From Tepidisphaera sp. (GTDB lineage: Bacteria; Planctomycetota; Phycisphaerae; Phycisphaerales; UBA1924): a DNA stretch of 64,000 bases. A program made the translations under genes and the position numbers. Positions 35,726-44,117 of the stretch are shown here, piece after piece (position 1 is the stretch's first letter; each line of letters starts with the position of its first letter). The stretch lies in assembly GCA_016124375.1 (NCBI GenBank), contig WGNV01000004.1:186001-250000 (forward strand), read 5' to 3'. The notes beneath the pieces are model-generated. The model was not told where the DNA came from. It made no database searches and saw only the letters and a list, made by a program, of their open reading frames with translations.

Positions 35726-37324
35726 TTACTTCCCCGCCGCCAGTTCCGGCTCCGGGCGTTTCGGGGCCGCCGCCGCGGGGGGGACGTTCAGCAACTGCGA
35801 CGGTGGCGTGCGGCTTTCGCACCTGGGGCAGAGGACGGTGTCGTCGATGAGGAAGGCGTTGCCCAGCGGCAGGTTGCACTCCGGGCAGCGCGGGCCTGCG
35901 GGGGTGGGCTTGTGGGCCCAGGCGAGCACGCCCCGGATGAAGCCGGGGCGGCGGGCGTGGCCGGCTTGGCCGGGCGTGAGCCCGTCGACCTCGGGGGTGC
36001 GCCAGATGAGCATGACGATGCCCGCGCCGACGAGGAAGATCGAGACGGTCGCGATGCCGATCTGGGTGGAGAGGCCGCTGTTCCACCAGGTGGGGTCGTG
36101 GCGCTTGACGAGGGCGGCGCCCGCTTCGCCGATGCCGGTGGCGACGAAGGCCCCCACCGGCATGAGGCCGAGCGAGACGGTGTTGCAGACGGAGAGGACG
36201 CGGCCCCGCTCTTTGTCTTCGACGAGCATCTGGAGCGCGGCCATGGAGGAGTTGAAGGCCCACATCCAGAAGAGGCCGACGAAGTACATGAACACGCAGG
36301 CGACGTAGACGTTGTCTTCGAGCGAGAACAGGAAGATCCAGAGCCCGCCCATCATCACTGAAAGTGGAATGAAATGGTGCTTGGGGTACCAGGAGGGGAC
36401 GAGGCGCATGGCAAAGCCGCCGCTGACGGCGCCGATGCCCATGATGGCGGTCATGACGCCGAAGGTCGCTTCGCTGCGGCCGTAGACCTCGCTGACGAAG
36501 AGGGAGAGGAAGCGGAGAACGGGGGTGGCGAAGGAAGCGAAGACCAAGGTGGCGAGCATCGCGGCGCGGATGCCCTTGTGGGTGAAGACGGTGCGGATGG
36601 CGGCCCTGGTGTCCTCGCGGATGACCTTCAGGTCGAACAAACCCTTGGAACTGATGAGGGCGGGGGCGTCGGGGCTTTTGAAGGTGGCGAACATGACGCC
36701 GATGAAACTGAGGGCGTTGACGAAGAACAGCACGCTGGGGTCAGCCGCGGCCATGATGAAGCCGGCGATGGCGGGGCCGATGGCCCGGGCGGTATTAAAA
36801 CTCATGCCCTGCAGCGTGATGGCCTTGGTGAGGTCCTCACGCGGGACCAGGCGCGGCACCATGACCTGCCAGGCGGGGTTGTTGAAGACGATGGTGATGC
36901 CTTGGGCGAGGGAGAGGCCAAGCAGCACCCACGGGGTGGCGAGGTTGAAGTGGACGACCGCCGCGAAGGCCAGGGCGATGACCATCATGATGCCCTGGGT
37001 CACGACGAGGAGTTTGCGGCGGTTGACGCGGTCGGCGACGACGCCGCCAAAGAGGCCGAGGACGAGGGTGGGGACGAGTTGCGCGGCCCCGAGCATGCTG
37101 GCCCACAAGGGGGACTTGGTCTTCTCGGCGACGAGCCACTGCGTGCCGACGAACTCGAACCAGTCGCCCAGGAACGAGACGAAGGCGGCGGTCCAGAAGA
37201 TGCGGAAGTGCTTGTGGCGGAGGACGCCCCAGCGCGCGAAGCGGGGGTCTGGCTCTTCACCCGCGCCGGGCAGCGGGGGTAGGGCTGGGCTTTCGTGTTC
37301 GGTTGAGACCGGGGCGGCATCCAC
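35726..37324 (-). CDS. MFS transporter (EntS/MFS_3-like) with C-terminal zinc ribbon
   Basis: About 532 residues. Twelve hydrophobic segments begin near residue 37 (F-R-I-F-W-T-A-A-F-V-S-F-L-G-D-W), with the loop signature G-G-V-V-A-D-R-V-N-R-R-K near 78-90 typical of major facilitator proteins of the enterobactin-exporter/MFS_3 group. After the last helix there is a cytoplasmic tail with C-P-E-C and C-P-R-C spaced as a zinc ribbon. The start is uncertain: the long open frame runs back through tRNA-Tyr, so it cannot all be coding; GTG 37324 is the best in-frame start after the tRNA. Confidence 0.8.
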   Translation of the reverse strand: MDAAPVSTEHESPALPPLPGAGEEPDPRFARWGVLRHKHFRIFWTAAFVSFLGDWFEFVGTQWLVAEKTKSPLWASMLGAAQLVPTLVLGLFGGVVADRVNRRKLLVVTQGIMMVIALAFAAVVHFNLATPWVLLGLSLAQGITIVFNNPAWQVMVPRLVPREDLTKAITLQGMSFNTARAIGPAIAGFIMAAADPSVLFFVNALSFIGVMFATFKSPDAPALISSKGLFDLKVIREDTRAAIRTVFTHKGIRAAMLATLVFASFATPVLRFLSLFVSEVYGRSEATFGVMTAIMGIGAVSGGFAMRLVPSWYPKHHFIPLSVMMGGLWIFLFSLEDNVYVACVFMYFVGLFWMWAFNSSMAALQMLVEDKERGRVLSVCNTVSLGLMPVGAFVATGIGEAGAALVKRHDPTWWNSGLSTQIGIATVSIFLVGAGIVMLIWRTPEVDGLTPGQAGHARRPGFIRGVLAWAHKPTPAGPRCPECNLPLGNAFLIDDTVLCPRCESRTPPSQLLNVPPAAAAPKRPEPELAAGK

Positions 37325-37424
37325 GGCGCGGATTCCATTCCGCAGGTGCGGGGCGCGGGGGGCGTGGGGTGCGGACGATTCGGAAAGGAACCCGGCGGGC
37401 GGCGGCCAGCCGGGAACACTGAAG

Positions 37425-37507
37425 TGGGCGCGGAGGGATTCGAACCCCCGTAGGCTTACGCCAACAGATTTACAGTCTGCCCCGTTTGGCCACTCCGGCA
37501 CACGCCC
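37425..37507 (-). tRNA. tRNA-Tyr (anticodon GTA)
   Basis: On the minus strand: acceptor GGGCGTG pairs with CGCGCCC plus discriminator A; D-arm stem CCG/CGG; anticodon stem GCAGA/TCTGT with loop CTGTAAA; long class II variable arm; T-arm GGGGG-TTCGAAT-CCCTC. CCA is not encoded (CTTC follows). It is read in frame by the longer version of the MFS frame, which is why that frame's upstream part is rejected. Confidence 0.96.
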
Positions 37508-37689
37508 AGGGACCCCAGGCCTTGCGTCTGGGGCCGGGATGGTAGCGCTGATGGGCGGCGTGGGGCAAATGCGAAGGGCGGCGCGGGCAGATGATCCGCG
37601 CCAAAGGGGAGATCGTTGGAGCGGCCCGCCCCCCACCACCACCGGCGGGCAGCCTCGGCATGCCGGGGCGGCGGCCCGAAGCGCCTCGG

Positions 37690-38628
37690 CTAGGGCCGAC
37701 GAAGGACGCAGATCATGTGGTCGGCGGAGGCGATCCAGCTTGGCGCCCCGCGGCGGGCGAAGCGGCGTTTGAGGATGGGCAGATGCAGGCCGCCGATCGA
37801 ACGAACGGCAGCGAACGCGAGGTTGCGGGCGGTCTGCCCGAGCCAGTCGCGGCGGTAGAGGCGATCGTGGCTCATGCGGCGGTGTTCGATGATGCCAAGG
37901 CCGCAGCGCTTACCGGCGGCATTGAGCGATGAGCGATTCCAGAAGGAGACATGCTCGGGAAGGGCGCTGACGTACCAATGGAGGCCGCCATTCAGACGGA
38001 ACGCGGGGGCGTCGGCATCCCCGGTCATGCAGATGAAGACGCCAGGGTGTTGGCCGCCTTGCAGGAGCCGAGAGACGCGTTGGAAGAAGGGATCGGGATC
38101 GTTGATGTGTTCGAGAACGTCGACGGAGATGATGACATCGAAGAATCCGTCGCGGCCTTCGATGTGTTCGATGGTGTCGCCAAGCATGTTGATGCCGCGA
38201 CTGGAGGCCATGGCGGCGGCTTCGCGGCTGGGCTCGACTCCGAAGCGCTCGAATGAATCGCCGAAGTGCTTGAGCATGGCGCCGTTGAAGCACCCGACAT
38301 CGAGCACGCGAATCGGGCGGGAGAGGGTGGACGGGGCGTGGCGGCGGACAACGTTCAGCAGGTCGTCGAACCGACGGCCGATTGGGTCGGGCTCGACGCC
38401 CCAGTTGCCGGCGTCGGCCTTGGCGTAGCAATCGAGGAGCATCTGGTCTGGAATTGCGGGCCTCTTGAACCGGAATCGGCACGATTCGCATTCGAGCAGG
38501 CGGAACTCCATCCCGCGGAGATCGATGGCGACACCTGCGACCAGCGCGGGTTCGGGATGAAACACCGGGCCGACATCCCGAACTCGCGCTGAACCACAGA
38601 CTGGACAGCCTTGGGTCCCGGCATCCAT
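37690..38628 (-). CDS. Class I SAM-dependent methyltransferase with N-terminal zinc-binding region
   Basis: 312 residues. An N-terminal C-P-V-C-G and a later C-E-S-C-R-F-R-F form a zinc knuckle, as in SAM methyltransferases fused to C-methyltransferase-like zinc domains. The Rossmann core starts I-R-V-L-D-V-G-C-F-N-G near 94-104; F-F-D-V-I-I-S-V-D-V-L-E-H-I near 154-167 is motif II/post-I. The C-terminal 100 residues include an H-V-S-F-W-N-R-S-S-L motif typical of this group. ATG 38628 has AAAGGA 5-6 nt upstream. It probably modifies a sugar or small molecule; substrate unknown. Confidence 0.82.
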   Translation of the reverse strand: MDAGTQGCPVCGSARVRDVGPVFHPEPALVAGVAIDLRGMEFRLLECESCRFRFKRPAIPDQMLLDCYAKADAGNWGVEPDPIGRRFDDLLNVVRRHAPSTLSRPIRVLDVGCFNGAMLKHFGDSFERFGVEPSREAAAMASSRGINMLGDTIEHIEGRDGFFDVIISVDVLEHINDPDPFFQRVSRLLQGGQHPGVFICMTGDADAPAFRLNGGLHWYVSALPEHVSFWNRSSLNAAGKRCGLGIIEHRRMSHDRLYRRDWLGQTARNLAFAAVRSIGGLHLPILKRRFARRGAPSWIASADHMICVLRRP

Positions 38629-38851
38629 AAGGTCCTTTCGTGCGGCCTTGGTCGGATCTGCTCGGCGGGCGTGACGAGGGGTGGGGCTTGCGGCGAAGAC
38701 TCTGCCATTTCCGATGCGAACGCGGAAGGGAGGGTAGCACAGCGACTTTGATCGACTGCCGCCCCGATGTTTTCGCGGCTGAGGCACTACGGCGAACGCA
38801 GCGAAGGAACGCCGCGGTCCGGGTGCTTATGCGTGTTTGACGGCTGGTCGA

Positions 38852-39613
38852 CTATCGCGGCAGGGCTTCGGCGACGACGTCGACGCCTTCGGGCAGGCAG
38901 CGGAGGGCGTCGCTGGCGTAGCACGCGCTGTCGCTGCCGCAGGAGGGCTGGCTTTGGGCGACGCAGGAGGCGAGCGCCTCTGCGGCGGCGTGGCCGGCGG
39001 GCAGGGCTTCGCCGGGGCCTTCAAGGCCCATGACGAAGGTGAGCGAGCCGCCGGCGGCGCAGCGATCGTGCTGGCCGGCCTTGTAGGCGGCGGCGACGAG
39101 TTCAGCACGGCTGACCTCGGTGAGCGGGCGGCCGCCGAAGTTGGCGGGTTTCCACAGGACGCACCCGCAGGGTGCATCGCCATCTTTGAAGACTGCCAGG
39201 AGCATGGAGCGATCGGCGGCCGAGTCGGCGGCTTGGCCTGAGACGGGGCGGATCTCGTAGGGATCGCGGAACTTGGCGATCATCGCGGTGATGATGTCGT
39301 CCAGGCCAGTGGTATCGGCGGCGCCGGCTTGAGCGAGCTGCCGCCCGGATTGCGGACCGGCGGGGGTGCTGGGCGCAAAGCCGCGGGCGGCGACGAAGGC
39401 CAGACCCAGGCACGCGGCCAAGCCCGCGGCGCCTGCGATGAGGCGTTGGAAGACGCGGGCGTCGGAGCGGCGGGTGGGCAACTGGCGAACCAGCCCGGGG
39501 GGCGTCTGGCCCGAATCGTGCCCGAGTTCTTCGAAGCTGGCTTCGAGTTCGAAGCGTTCGGCTTCGCCGGCCATGCGGAGAAGCGTGTCGAGGCTTTCGT
39601 CGCGGATTGCCAT
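38852..39613 (-). CDS. Membrane protein paired with ECF sigma factor 2 (possible anti-sigma)
   Basis: 253 residues from ATG 39613. The N-terminal 65 residues are soluble and acidic (D-E-S-L-D-T-L-L-R-M-A-G-E-A-E-R-F), followed by one transmembrane helix (L-I-A-G-A-A-G-L-A-A-C-L-G-L-A-F-V-A-A) and a larger C-terminal domain with several cysteines (C-G-C-V-L-W, D-R-C, C-V-A-Q, S-C-G-S-D-S-A-C). It lies downstream of the sigma gene in the same direction, 226 bp away. The anti-sigma role is inferred from topology and context; the Cys-rich outer domain could sense redox state. Confidence 0.55.
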   Translation of the reverse strand: MAIRDESLDTLLRMAGEAERFELEASFEELGHDSGQTPPGLVRQLPTRRSDARVFQRLIAGAAGLAACLGLAFVAARGFAPSTPAGPQSGRQLAQAGAADTTGLDDIITAMIAKFRDPYEIRPVSGQAADSAADRSMLLAVFKDGDAPCGCVLWKPANFGGRPLTEVSRAELVAAAYKAGQHDRCAAGGSLTFVMGLEGPGEALPAGHAAAEALASCVAQSQPSCGSDSACYASDALRCLPEGVDVVAEALPR

Positions 39614-39839
39614 CTGCCCACCACCCGGGCGATTGTCGCCCCTGAACCGAGCCCGGGCCGGCGCCAGCACGCACGGCGGGGGGCTCTTGATGACTGCGTT
39701 GCCACACCGACACGCTCACACACGCTCGCGCTCGGGGCGAATGCTCTCTCCTCCCGGCGCCGACTGACCCGACGCCTGGCCGGCCTCTGCCCTGTCGGGC
39801 GCGGCCTCGCCCCGGCGCGAACGCATGTTTCCGACAGGG

Positions 39840-40475
39840 TTATTCCCGCTCGGGCTGGCCGCGCTCGCCGGAGTTGCCGGGTTCCGCGTCGTCGTTTTCA
39901 TCGCCCAGCCCCTGACGCCCGAGAAGACGCCGGAGCTTGGCCATAGCCGAGCGCCGGGCCTGGTGGGCGGTGCTGGGCGAGACGCCCATGCGGGAGGCCA
40001 GGGCGCGGTCGGTCAGGCCGTCGCGGGCGTGACGCAGCAGCCAGCGCTCCTGCTCGGTGAGGTCGCCCGCCTCGCCCGCGACCGCCTTGCGGATGGCTTC
40101 CAGCACTTCGGAGAGGGCCACGCTGTCGTGCGCGGCGGTGTGGGAGGAAGCAACGAAGTCTTCGGCCAGGCTGGTGGCGGAGTTGGTGGTGCGCTTGGAT
40201 CGGAGATGCTTGAGCCAGGCGTGGTGGGCGACGGCGTAGACAAAGGTCGAGATGGCGCTCTTGTCCGGGTCGTATCGCCGGGCGAGCACGGCCTCCCAGA
40301 CCCCGGCCCAGGCCTTCTGGGCCAGCTCCTCGGCCAGCTCGGGGTCGTTGCAGCGCTGGGTGAGCAGGCGGCGGAGGCTGGCGCCCAGGCGCTCATGCAC
40401 CTGCGCAAAGGCCTGCGCGTCGGCCTGGGCGACGCGGCGGGCGAGGTCGGTCAGTGTTTCACGCTCGTAGGCCAT
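39840..40475 (-). CDS. ECF-type RNA polymerase sigma factor (operon 2)
   Basis: 211 residues. Region 2: F-A-Q-V-H-E-R-L-G, L-A-E-E-L-A-Q-K-A-W-A-G-V-W and S-T-F-V-Y-A-V-A-H-H-A-W. Region 4: L-T-E-Q-E-R-W-L-L-R-H-A-R-D-G-L-T-D-R-A-L-A with helix-turn-helix M-G-V-S-P-S-T-A-H-Q-A-R-R. The ends are charged and probably disordered. It belongs to a minus-strand cluster with a coiled-coil lipoprotein upstream (63 bp) and a membrane protein downstream. Confidence 0.85.
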   Translation of the reverse strand: MAYERETLTDLARRVAQADAQAFAQVHERLGASLRRLLTQRCNDPELAEELAQKAWAGVWEAVLARRYDPDKSAISTFVYAVAHHAWLKHLRSKRTTNSATSLAEDFVASSHTAAHDSVALSEVLEAIRKAVAGEAGDLTEQERWLLRHARDGLTDRALASRMGVSPSTAHQARRSAMAKLRRLLGRQGLGDENDDAEPGNSGERGQPERE

Positions 40476-40538
40476 GCACGAAGCGGCGGGCGCCGAGGGC
40501 GGGTCCTGGTCGGTGTGGGGCCAAGGGAAAACGGGCGG

Positions 40539-41174
40539 TCAGCGCGGCGCGATGGTGTACTCCGCCTTGTGGGTCTGGTCGTTGGTGCCGTCGATGAACT
40601 CCAGACGCACAAGGATCGACGATTCGCGGGCGGCATCGGCCATGTCGGGCGGGATCGGGACGACGGCTTCGTAATACGTGCCCAGCATGCCGGCCCGGTA
40701 GGCGTCGCGCAGGGCGGGCGGGTCGAGCGAGATCGCGCCCAGGCGCTTGGGCTCGCCCTGGCCGACCTCGGCGGGCAGCAGCAGGGCCTCGATCTTCACC
40801 GCGCCGACGCACTGGACGAAGCGGTCGCGTCCGTCCTTGGGGTAGAACTCCACGCGAACGCCCGACGCGGCGCCCATCGGAGGGATCAGCCCGCTGAAGC
40901 CGCCGATCTCGATGTGCGTCACGACGGGCAGGGCCTCGATGACGTCGGGCTTCATGCCCTCGGCCTTGGAGGCGGCGGCGAGCTTGGCCTTGAGCTCGTC
41001 GGTCTCGCCCTTGAGCTTGGCGATCTGGTCCTTGAGGTCGATGGCCTCGCGGCGGAGGCGGTCGTTCTCGGCGGAGGCGGAGGTGGAGCCGCCCAGCGTG
41101 CAGCCCGAGAGCAGCGGCAGGCACGCGAGCAACGCGAGACGAGCGGGTTTGAAAGTCGGCGTCGGGCGGTTCAT
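40539..41174 (-). CDS. Lipoprotein with coiled coil, unknown function
   Basis: 211 residues from ATG 41174. Signal peptide with lipobox L-L-S-G-C near residue 25, then a Ser-rich linker and a coiled coil at about 38-70 (E-N-D-R-L-R-R-E-A-I-D-L-K-D-Q-I). The remaining 140 residues are a beta-rich domain (V-T-H-I-E-I-G-G-F-S-G, V-R-V-E-F-Y-P-K-D-G) that looks like a fibronectin/immunoglobulin-like sandwich. It is the gene just upstream of sigma factor 2, so it could be part of its regulon or signal path. Function not assigned. Confidence 0.65.
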   Translation of the reverse strand: MNRPTPTFKPARLALLACLPLLSGCTLGGSTSASAENDRLRREAIDLKDQIAKLKGETDELKAKLAAASKAEGMKPDVIEALPVVTHIEIGGFSGLIPPMGAASGVRVEFYPKDGRDRFVQCVGAVKIEALLLPAEVGQGEPKRLGAISLDPPALRDAYRAGMLGTYYEAVVPIPPDMADAARESSILVRLEFIDGTNDQTHKAEYTIAPR

Positions 41175-41260
41175 GGGCAAGTCTAGATCTTGGCTGGGGC
41201 GATGGGTTGGAGAGGCGTTACGACGACGCTGAGCGCGACATGCAATCTTCGGGAGGTTTT

Positions 41261-42376
41261 TCATCTCGCCAACTTGCGATACATCAGGCCGAGCTCGATC
41301 ACCAGCCACGCGGCGGCGGCGGGCAGGGCCCACCAGGCGTTGGGGTCCACGCGATCAACCAGGCGAGTGACCAGCTTGGCGCCGTTGCCCTTCCAGACCG
41401 CCTTGGCCAGCCCCAGCAGCGGGTGCGGACGCAGCATCAATCGCCCGGCGCGGCTCGCGAGCAGACGGACGCCCGCCGGCCCTTTTTCCGCGGCTTTGGC
41501 AAGGGCGGCGTCGGCACGGGCAAGGTCTTGCCCCGACTTGCCGGCCTCTCGAAGGAAGGCGGCGGATTCTTCGGCCGCGGCGTGCATGGCGAACGCGCCG
41601 CGCGAGCCTTCGCGTTCGACAAAGCGGCCGACGCGGGCGAGTTCCTCGGGCGACTCGACGACGCCCAAGAGGCGCATGGCCGCGCCGGGGGAGGAGCGCT
41701 TGGCAACCTTGGCGACGTCCTCGCACATGACGCCGAGTTTTTCGTATTTGCCGGTGCGCCCGGCTTTCAGGATCACCTGGGCGATGCCCTCGGTCATGTG
41801 CCCGGCGCGCCGGGCGGCCTTGAGGATCGAGGGCACCCAATCGATCTCCGGCGCGACGGTAGTCGCGACGCCCGCGGCGCTCAGCGTGAGGATGACGGGG
41901 TCGCTCTCGCCATCGACGGCCTGGCGCGTCCCCTGGATGATGAGGTCGCGCACGTCGCCCACGACGAAGAAGTCGGCCGTTACCGCCCCCACCAGACCCT
42001 CCAGCGAATCCGCCTTGCCCAGGATCGCCCCGAGCCCCACGTCCTTGGCGCGGCGGACCCAACTCTGTTCTTCCTGCTGCGCCAGGTCGCGCTCGGCGCG
42101 AACCTGCGCGAGCGCGTCGGAATCGGCGGAGGTGTCGCCATCGCTGGTCGCGTTGGCGAGAGCCGCGTCGGCGACCATGATCGCTTCGCCAAATCGCCCT
42201 TCGAGCCTGAGCGCCCGCACTTCCGAGGCGTAGTCAAAGTCCGGAAGCTGGCGCATGGCCAGGCGCGCCAGGCGCGGGCCGGTGTCGGCGGCCAGCACCC
42301 AGACGACAAAGCCCGCGGCCAGCAGGCGCGCGAGGTTCCACTTGGCGTGCCAGAGCTTGAGCGCGGCGCGGAGCAT
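41261..42376 (-). CDS. Membrane protein of unknown function
   Basis: 371 residues. One N-terminal transmembrane helix (A-R-L-L-A-A-G-F-V-V-W-V-L near 17-29), a central helix-rich region with a hydrophobic, poorly charged segment near 180-200, and a C-terminal helix (W-W-A-L-P-A-A-A-A-W-L-V-I-E-L near 347-361). Its ATG shares ATGA with the stop of the preceding gene, so the two are translationally coupled and likely work together at the membrane. I do not recognise a family. Confidence 0.65.
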   Translation of the reverse strand: MLRAALKLWHAKWNLARLLAAGFVVWVLAADTGPRLARLAMRQLPDFDYASEVRALRLEGRFGEAIMVADAALANATSDGDTSADSDALAQVRAERDLAQQEEQSWVRRAKDVGLGAILGKADSLEGLVGAVTADFFVVGDVRDLIIQGTRQAVDGESDPVILTLSAAGVATTVAPEIDWVPSILKAARRAGHMTEGIAQVILKAGRTGKYEKLGVMCEDVAKVAKRSSPGAAMRLLGVVESPEELARVGRFVEREGSRGAFAMHAAAEESAAFLREAGKSGQDLARADAALAKAAEKGPAGVRLLASRAGRLMLRPHPLLGLAKAVWKGNGAKLVTRLVDRVDPNAWWALPAAAAWLVIELGLMYRKLAR

Positions 42377-43089
42377 CAGGAGGGCTCCTTGCCGGGCGCG
42401 GGCGCATCGGCGGCGTCGGCGACGGCTTCGTCGAAGACGACACGAACCTTGGCGCCGTCGCCCACGATCGTGCGCATGAGCTTCTCGACCTGCTCGCGGG
42501 TGATCGAACGCACCTGGTCGGCGTCTTCGGGGCGGAGTTCGAGGTCGCGGGCGGCCGCCCCGGCGTCGCGGCGGGCTAGGCCCAGGTAATACTCGCCCGA
42601 GCGGCTGCGGAGGCGCAGGCCTCCGGCGATCACATCGGTCTTTTCCTTCTCGCTGAAGACTTCGGTGGAGACGCGCTGCGGCTCGGGCACGCGCACGATG
42701 TACGCGCCCGCGCCGCCGGCAGCCAGAGGTGAAAAGCCGACATCGCGCACACGCAGCTTTGAGAGGTCTGTCCCGTAAGAGAGCCTGACGGGCACGGTGA
42801 GCGTGGCCGAGACGTCGCCCCGCCAGCTGGTGTCGCCCCGTTCGAGCGTCACGGAGGAATCGATCTCGACGGTGATGAGCTTCATGCTCCGCAGGGCGCT
42901 GGTGACCTGCGCGAGGGGGCGGGGCTTCGCGCGATCCACACTCGGGGCCGTGACGAGCGCCTGCTGGGCACGCATGAAGACGACCAGCGTGCCGAAGACC
43001 ACCAGGGCGATGCCCAGCAGCGCGGCGTGGAACTTCCAGAACCCCGCGCGGGGGCGGGGGGAATCAGGTTGGGCCCATCCGTGGTCCAT
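42376..43089 (-). CDS. Membrane-anchored protein, DUF4230-like
   Basis: 237 residues. An N-terminal transmembrane helix (A-A-L-L-G-I-A-L-V-V-F-G-T-L-V-V-F near 22-38) is followed by a region with repeated beta strands of the form L-I-T-V-E-I-D and V-R-D-V-G-F. The arrangement (anchor, paired strands, then a helix with R-E-Q-V-E-K-L-M) resembles DUF4230 proteins, but this is a judgement by eye. Coupled (ATGA) to the downstream membrane protein. The C-terminus is Ala/Asp/Pro-rich. Confidence 0.55.
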   Translation of the reverse strand: MDHGWAQPDSPRPRAGFWKFHAALLGIALVVFGTLVVFMRAQQALVTAPSVDRAKPRPLAQVTSALRSMKLITVEIDSSVTLERGDTSWRGDVSATLTVPVRLSYGTDLSKLRVRDVGFSPLAAGGAGAYIVRVPEPQRVSTEVFSEKEKTDVIAGGLRLRSRSGEYYLGLARRDAGAAARDLELRPEDADQVRSITREQVEKLMRTIVGDGAKVRVVFDEAVADAADAPAPGKEPS

Positions 43090-43164
43090 GCTGCAAGGCT
43101 ATCGGCATGGGGGTGCCCGCGGGAAGAATCGGGCGGAATGTCCGGCGGGTCGTACAGTCAACGC

Positions 43165-44007
43165 ATGAAGCCGGCCGTGTTCTTTGATCGCGACGACACG
43201 CTGATGGAGTGCAACAGCCTGCCCGCGCCGCCTCCCCCCGCCAAGCAGGGGGACGTGATCGATCCGAAGCTGGTTCGCGTTCTGCCCGGTGTTGCGGCGG
43301 GGTTGGAATCGTTGGCGCAGGCGGGGTTTGCGCTGGTGGTCGTCTCAAACCAGGGCGTGGTGGCGCGGGGCGGGGGAACCTGCGAGCAGGTCGAGGCGGT
43401 GAACGACCGGCTGCGCGAGCAGATTTTGCTCGAGGGGGGGCCCGTGCTGGCGGGCATGTATTACTGCCCGTTTCACCCGCAGGGCAGGGTGCCTGAGTTT
43501 GCGTGCGAGCACGAGTGGCGCAAGCCCGCGCCGGGCATGCTGCTGGCGGCGGAGCGAGAACTGGGCATTGACCTGTCGCGTAGCTGGCTGGTGGGTGATG
43601 CGACGCGGGACATCGAGGCGGGCGTCAACGCCGGGCTGGCGCCGGAGCGCTGTCTGCTGATCGGACCCGAGGCTCCCTTCGCCGACGCGGGTGCCGCGGC
43701 CTCGTGGATCTTGTCCCAAAGCGGCGCGACGCGCACGCCCAGCACCACGATGTCAATGGTCGCGGCCTCGCCCGACGGGCTGAGCGATCCGGGCGTGCGC
43801 GCGACGGTGGTCGCGACGGCGCACGGCGTGGCGGAGCGGGCGGGGGTGCGGCTGCTCAAGGCCGCGATCTCGCCCGGCATGCTCGAGGTGACGATCGAGG
43901 GCGGGCGCCTGGCGTGCCTTGGGCTGCTGACGGAAGTGAGGCGGATCACCAACCACTGGAGCGGGACGCGCGGCGGCGGGCCGCTGTGGGCAGGGGAAGA
44001 GGGATAG
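43165..44007 (+). CDS. HAD-IIIA phosphatase (GmhB/HisB-N-like) with C-terminal extension
   Basis: 280 residues. Residues 1-185 are a HAD phosphatase: D-R-D-D-T-L near 8-13 holds the nucleophile and acid/base aspartates; V-V-S-N-Q-G-V near 60; K-P-A-P-G-M near 122; G-D-A-T-R-D-I-E-A-G near 143. A zinc-type loop C-P-F-H...C-E-H precedes K-P-A-P-G-M, as in D-glycero-D-manno-heptose-1,7-bisphosphate phosphatases. The last 90 residues are an extra domain not found in GmhB. ATG 43138 is an alternative start. It could serve heptose or another phospho-sugar pathway. Confidence 0.8.
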   Translation: MKPAVFFDRDDTLMECNSLPAPPPPAKQGDVIDPKLVRVLPGVAAGLESLAQAGFALVVVSNQGVVARGGGTCEQVEAVNDRLREQILLEGGPVLAGMYYCPFHPQGRVPEFACEHEWRKPAPGMLLAAERELGIDLSRSWLVGDATRDIEAGVNAGLAPERCLLIGPEAPFADAGAAASWILSQSGATRTPSTTMSMVAASPDGLSDPGVRATVVATAHGVAERAGVRLLKAAISPGMLEVTIEGGRLACLGLLTEVRRITNHWSGTRGGGPLWAGEEG

Positions 44008-44014
44008 GGAAGAG

Positions 44015-44117
44015 ACGGAGTTCCGAAGCGACGAAGTTCCGAAGAGACGAAGTTCCGAAGAGACGGAGAGACGAAGTTCAAGAGGGCAGCGAGGTCCGCG
44101 ACATCGAGGCATCGAGT
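44015..44117. repeat. Word repeats (CTTCGTCTCT family copy 2 and GGCATCGAG family)
   Basis: 44015-44079 consists of degenerate GAAGAGACGAAGTTCC copies; its inner 37 bp (44043-44079) are the reverse complement of 902-938 with one mismatch. From 44098, GACATCGAGGCATCGAG is the same word family as 10231-10262 and 51747-51776. The element lies between convergent genes and reaches into the 3' end of murG. Confidence 0.8.

Noticed and set aside
37325-37642. N-terminal part of the long MFS reading frame
   Set aside because: It reads through tRNA-Tyr (giving the typical G-V-P-E-W-P-N-G-A-D-C-K-S-V-G peptide), so it cannot be normal coding sequence; the start was moved to 37324.
44078-44117. MurG C-terminal tail as a functional conserved motif
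   Set aside because: The sequence equals an intergenic word repeat found elsewhere, so conservation of function is not supported.
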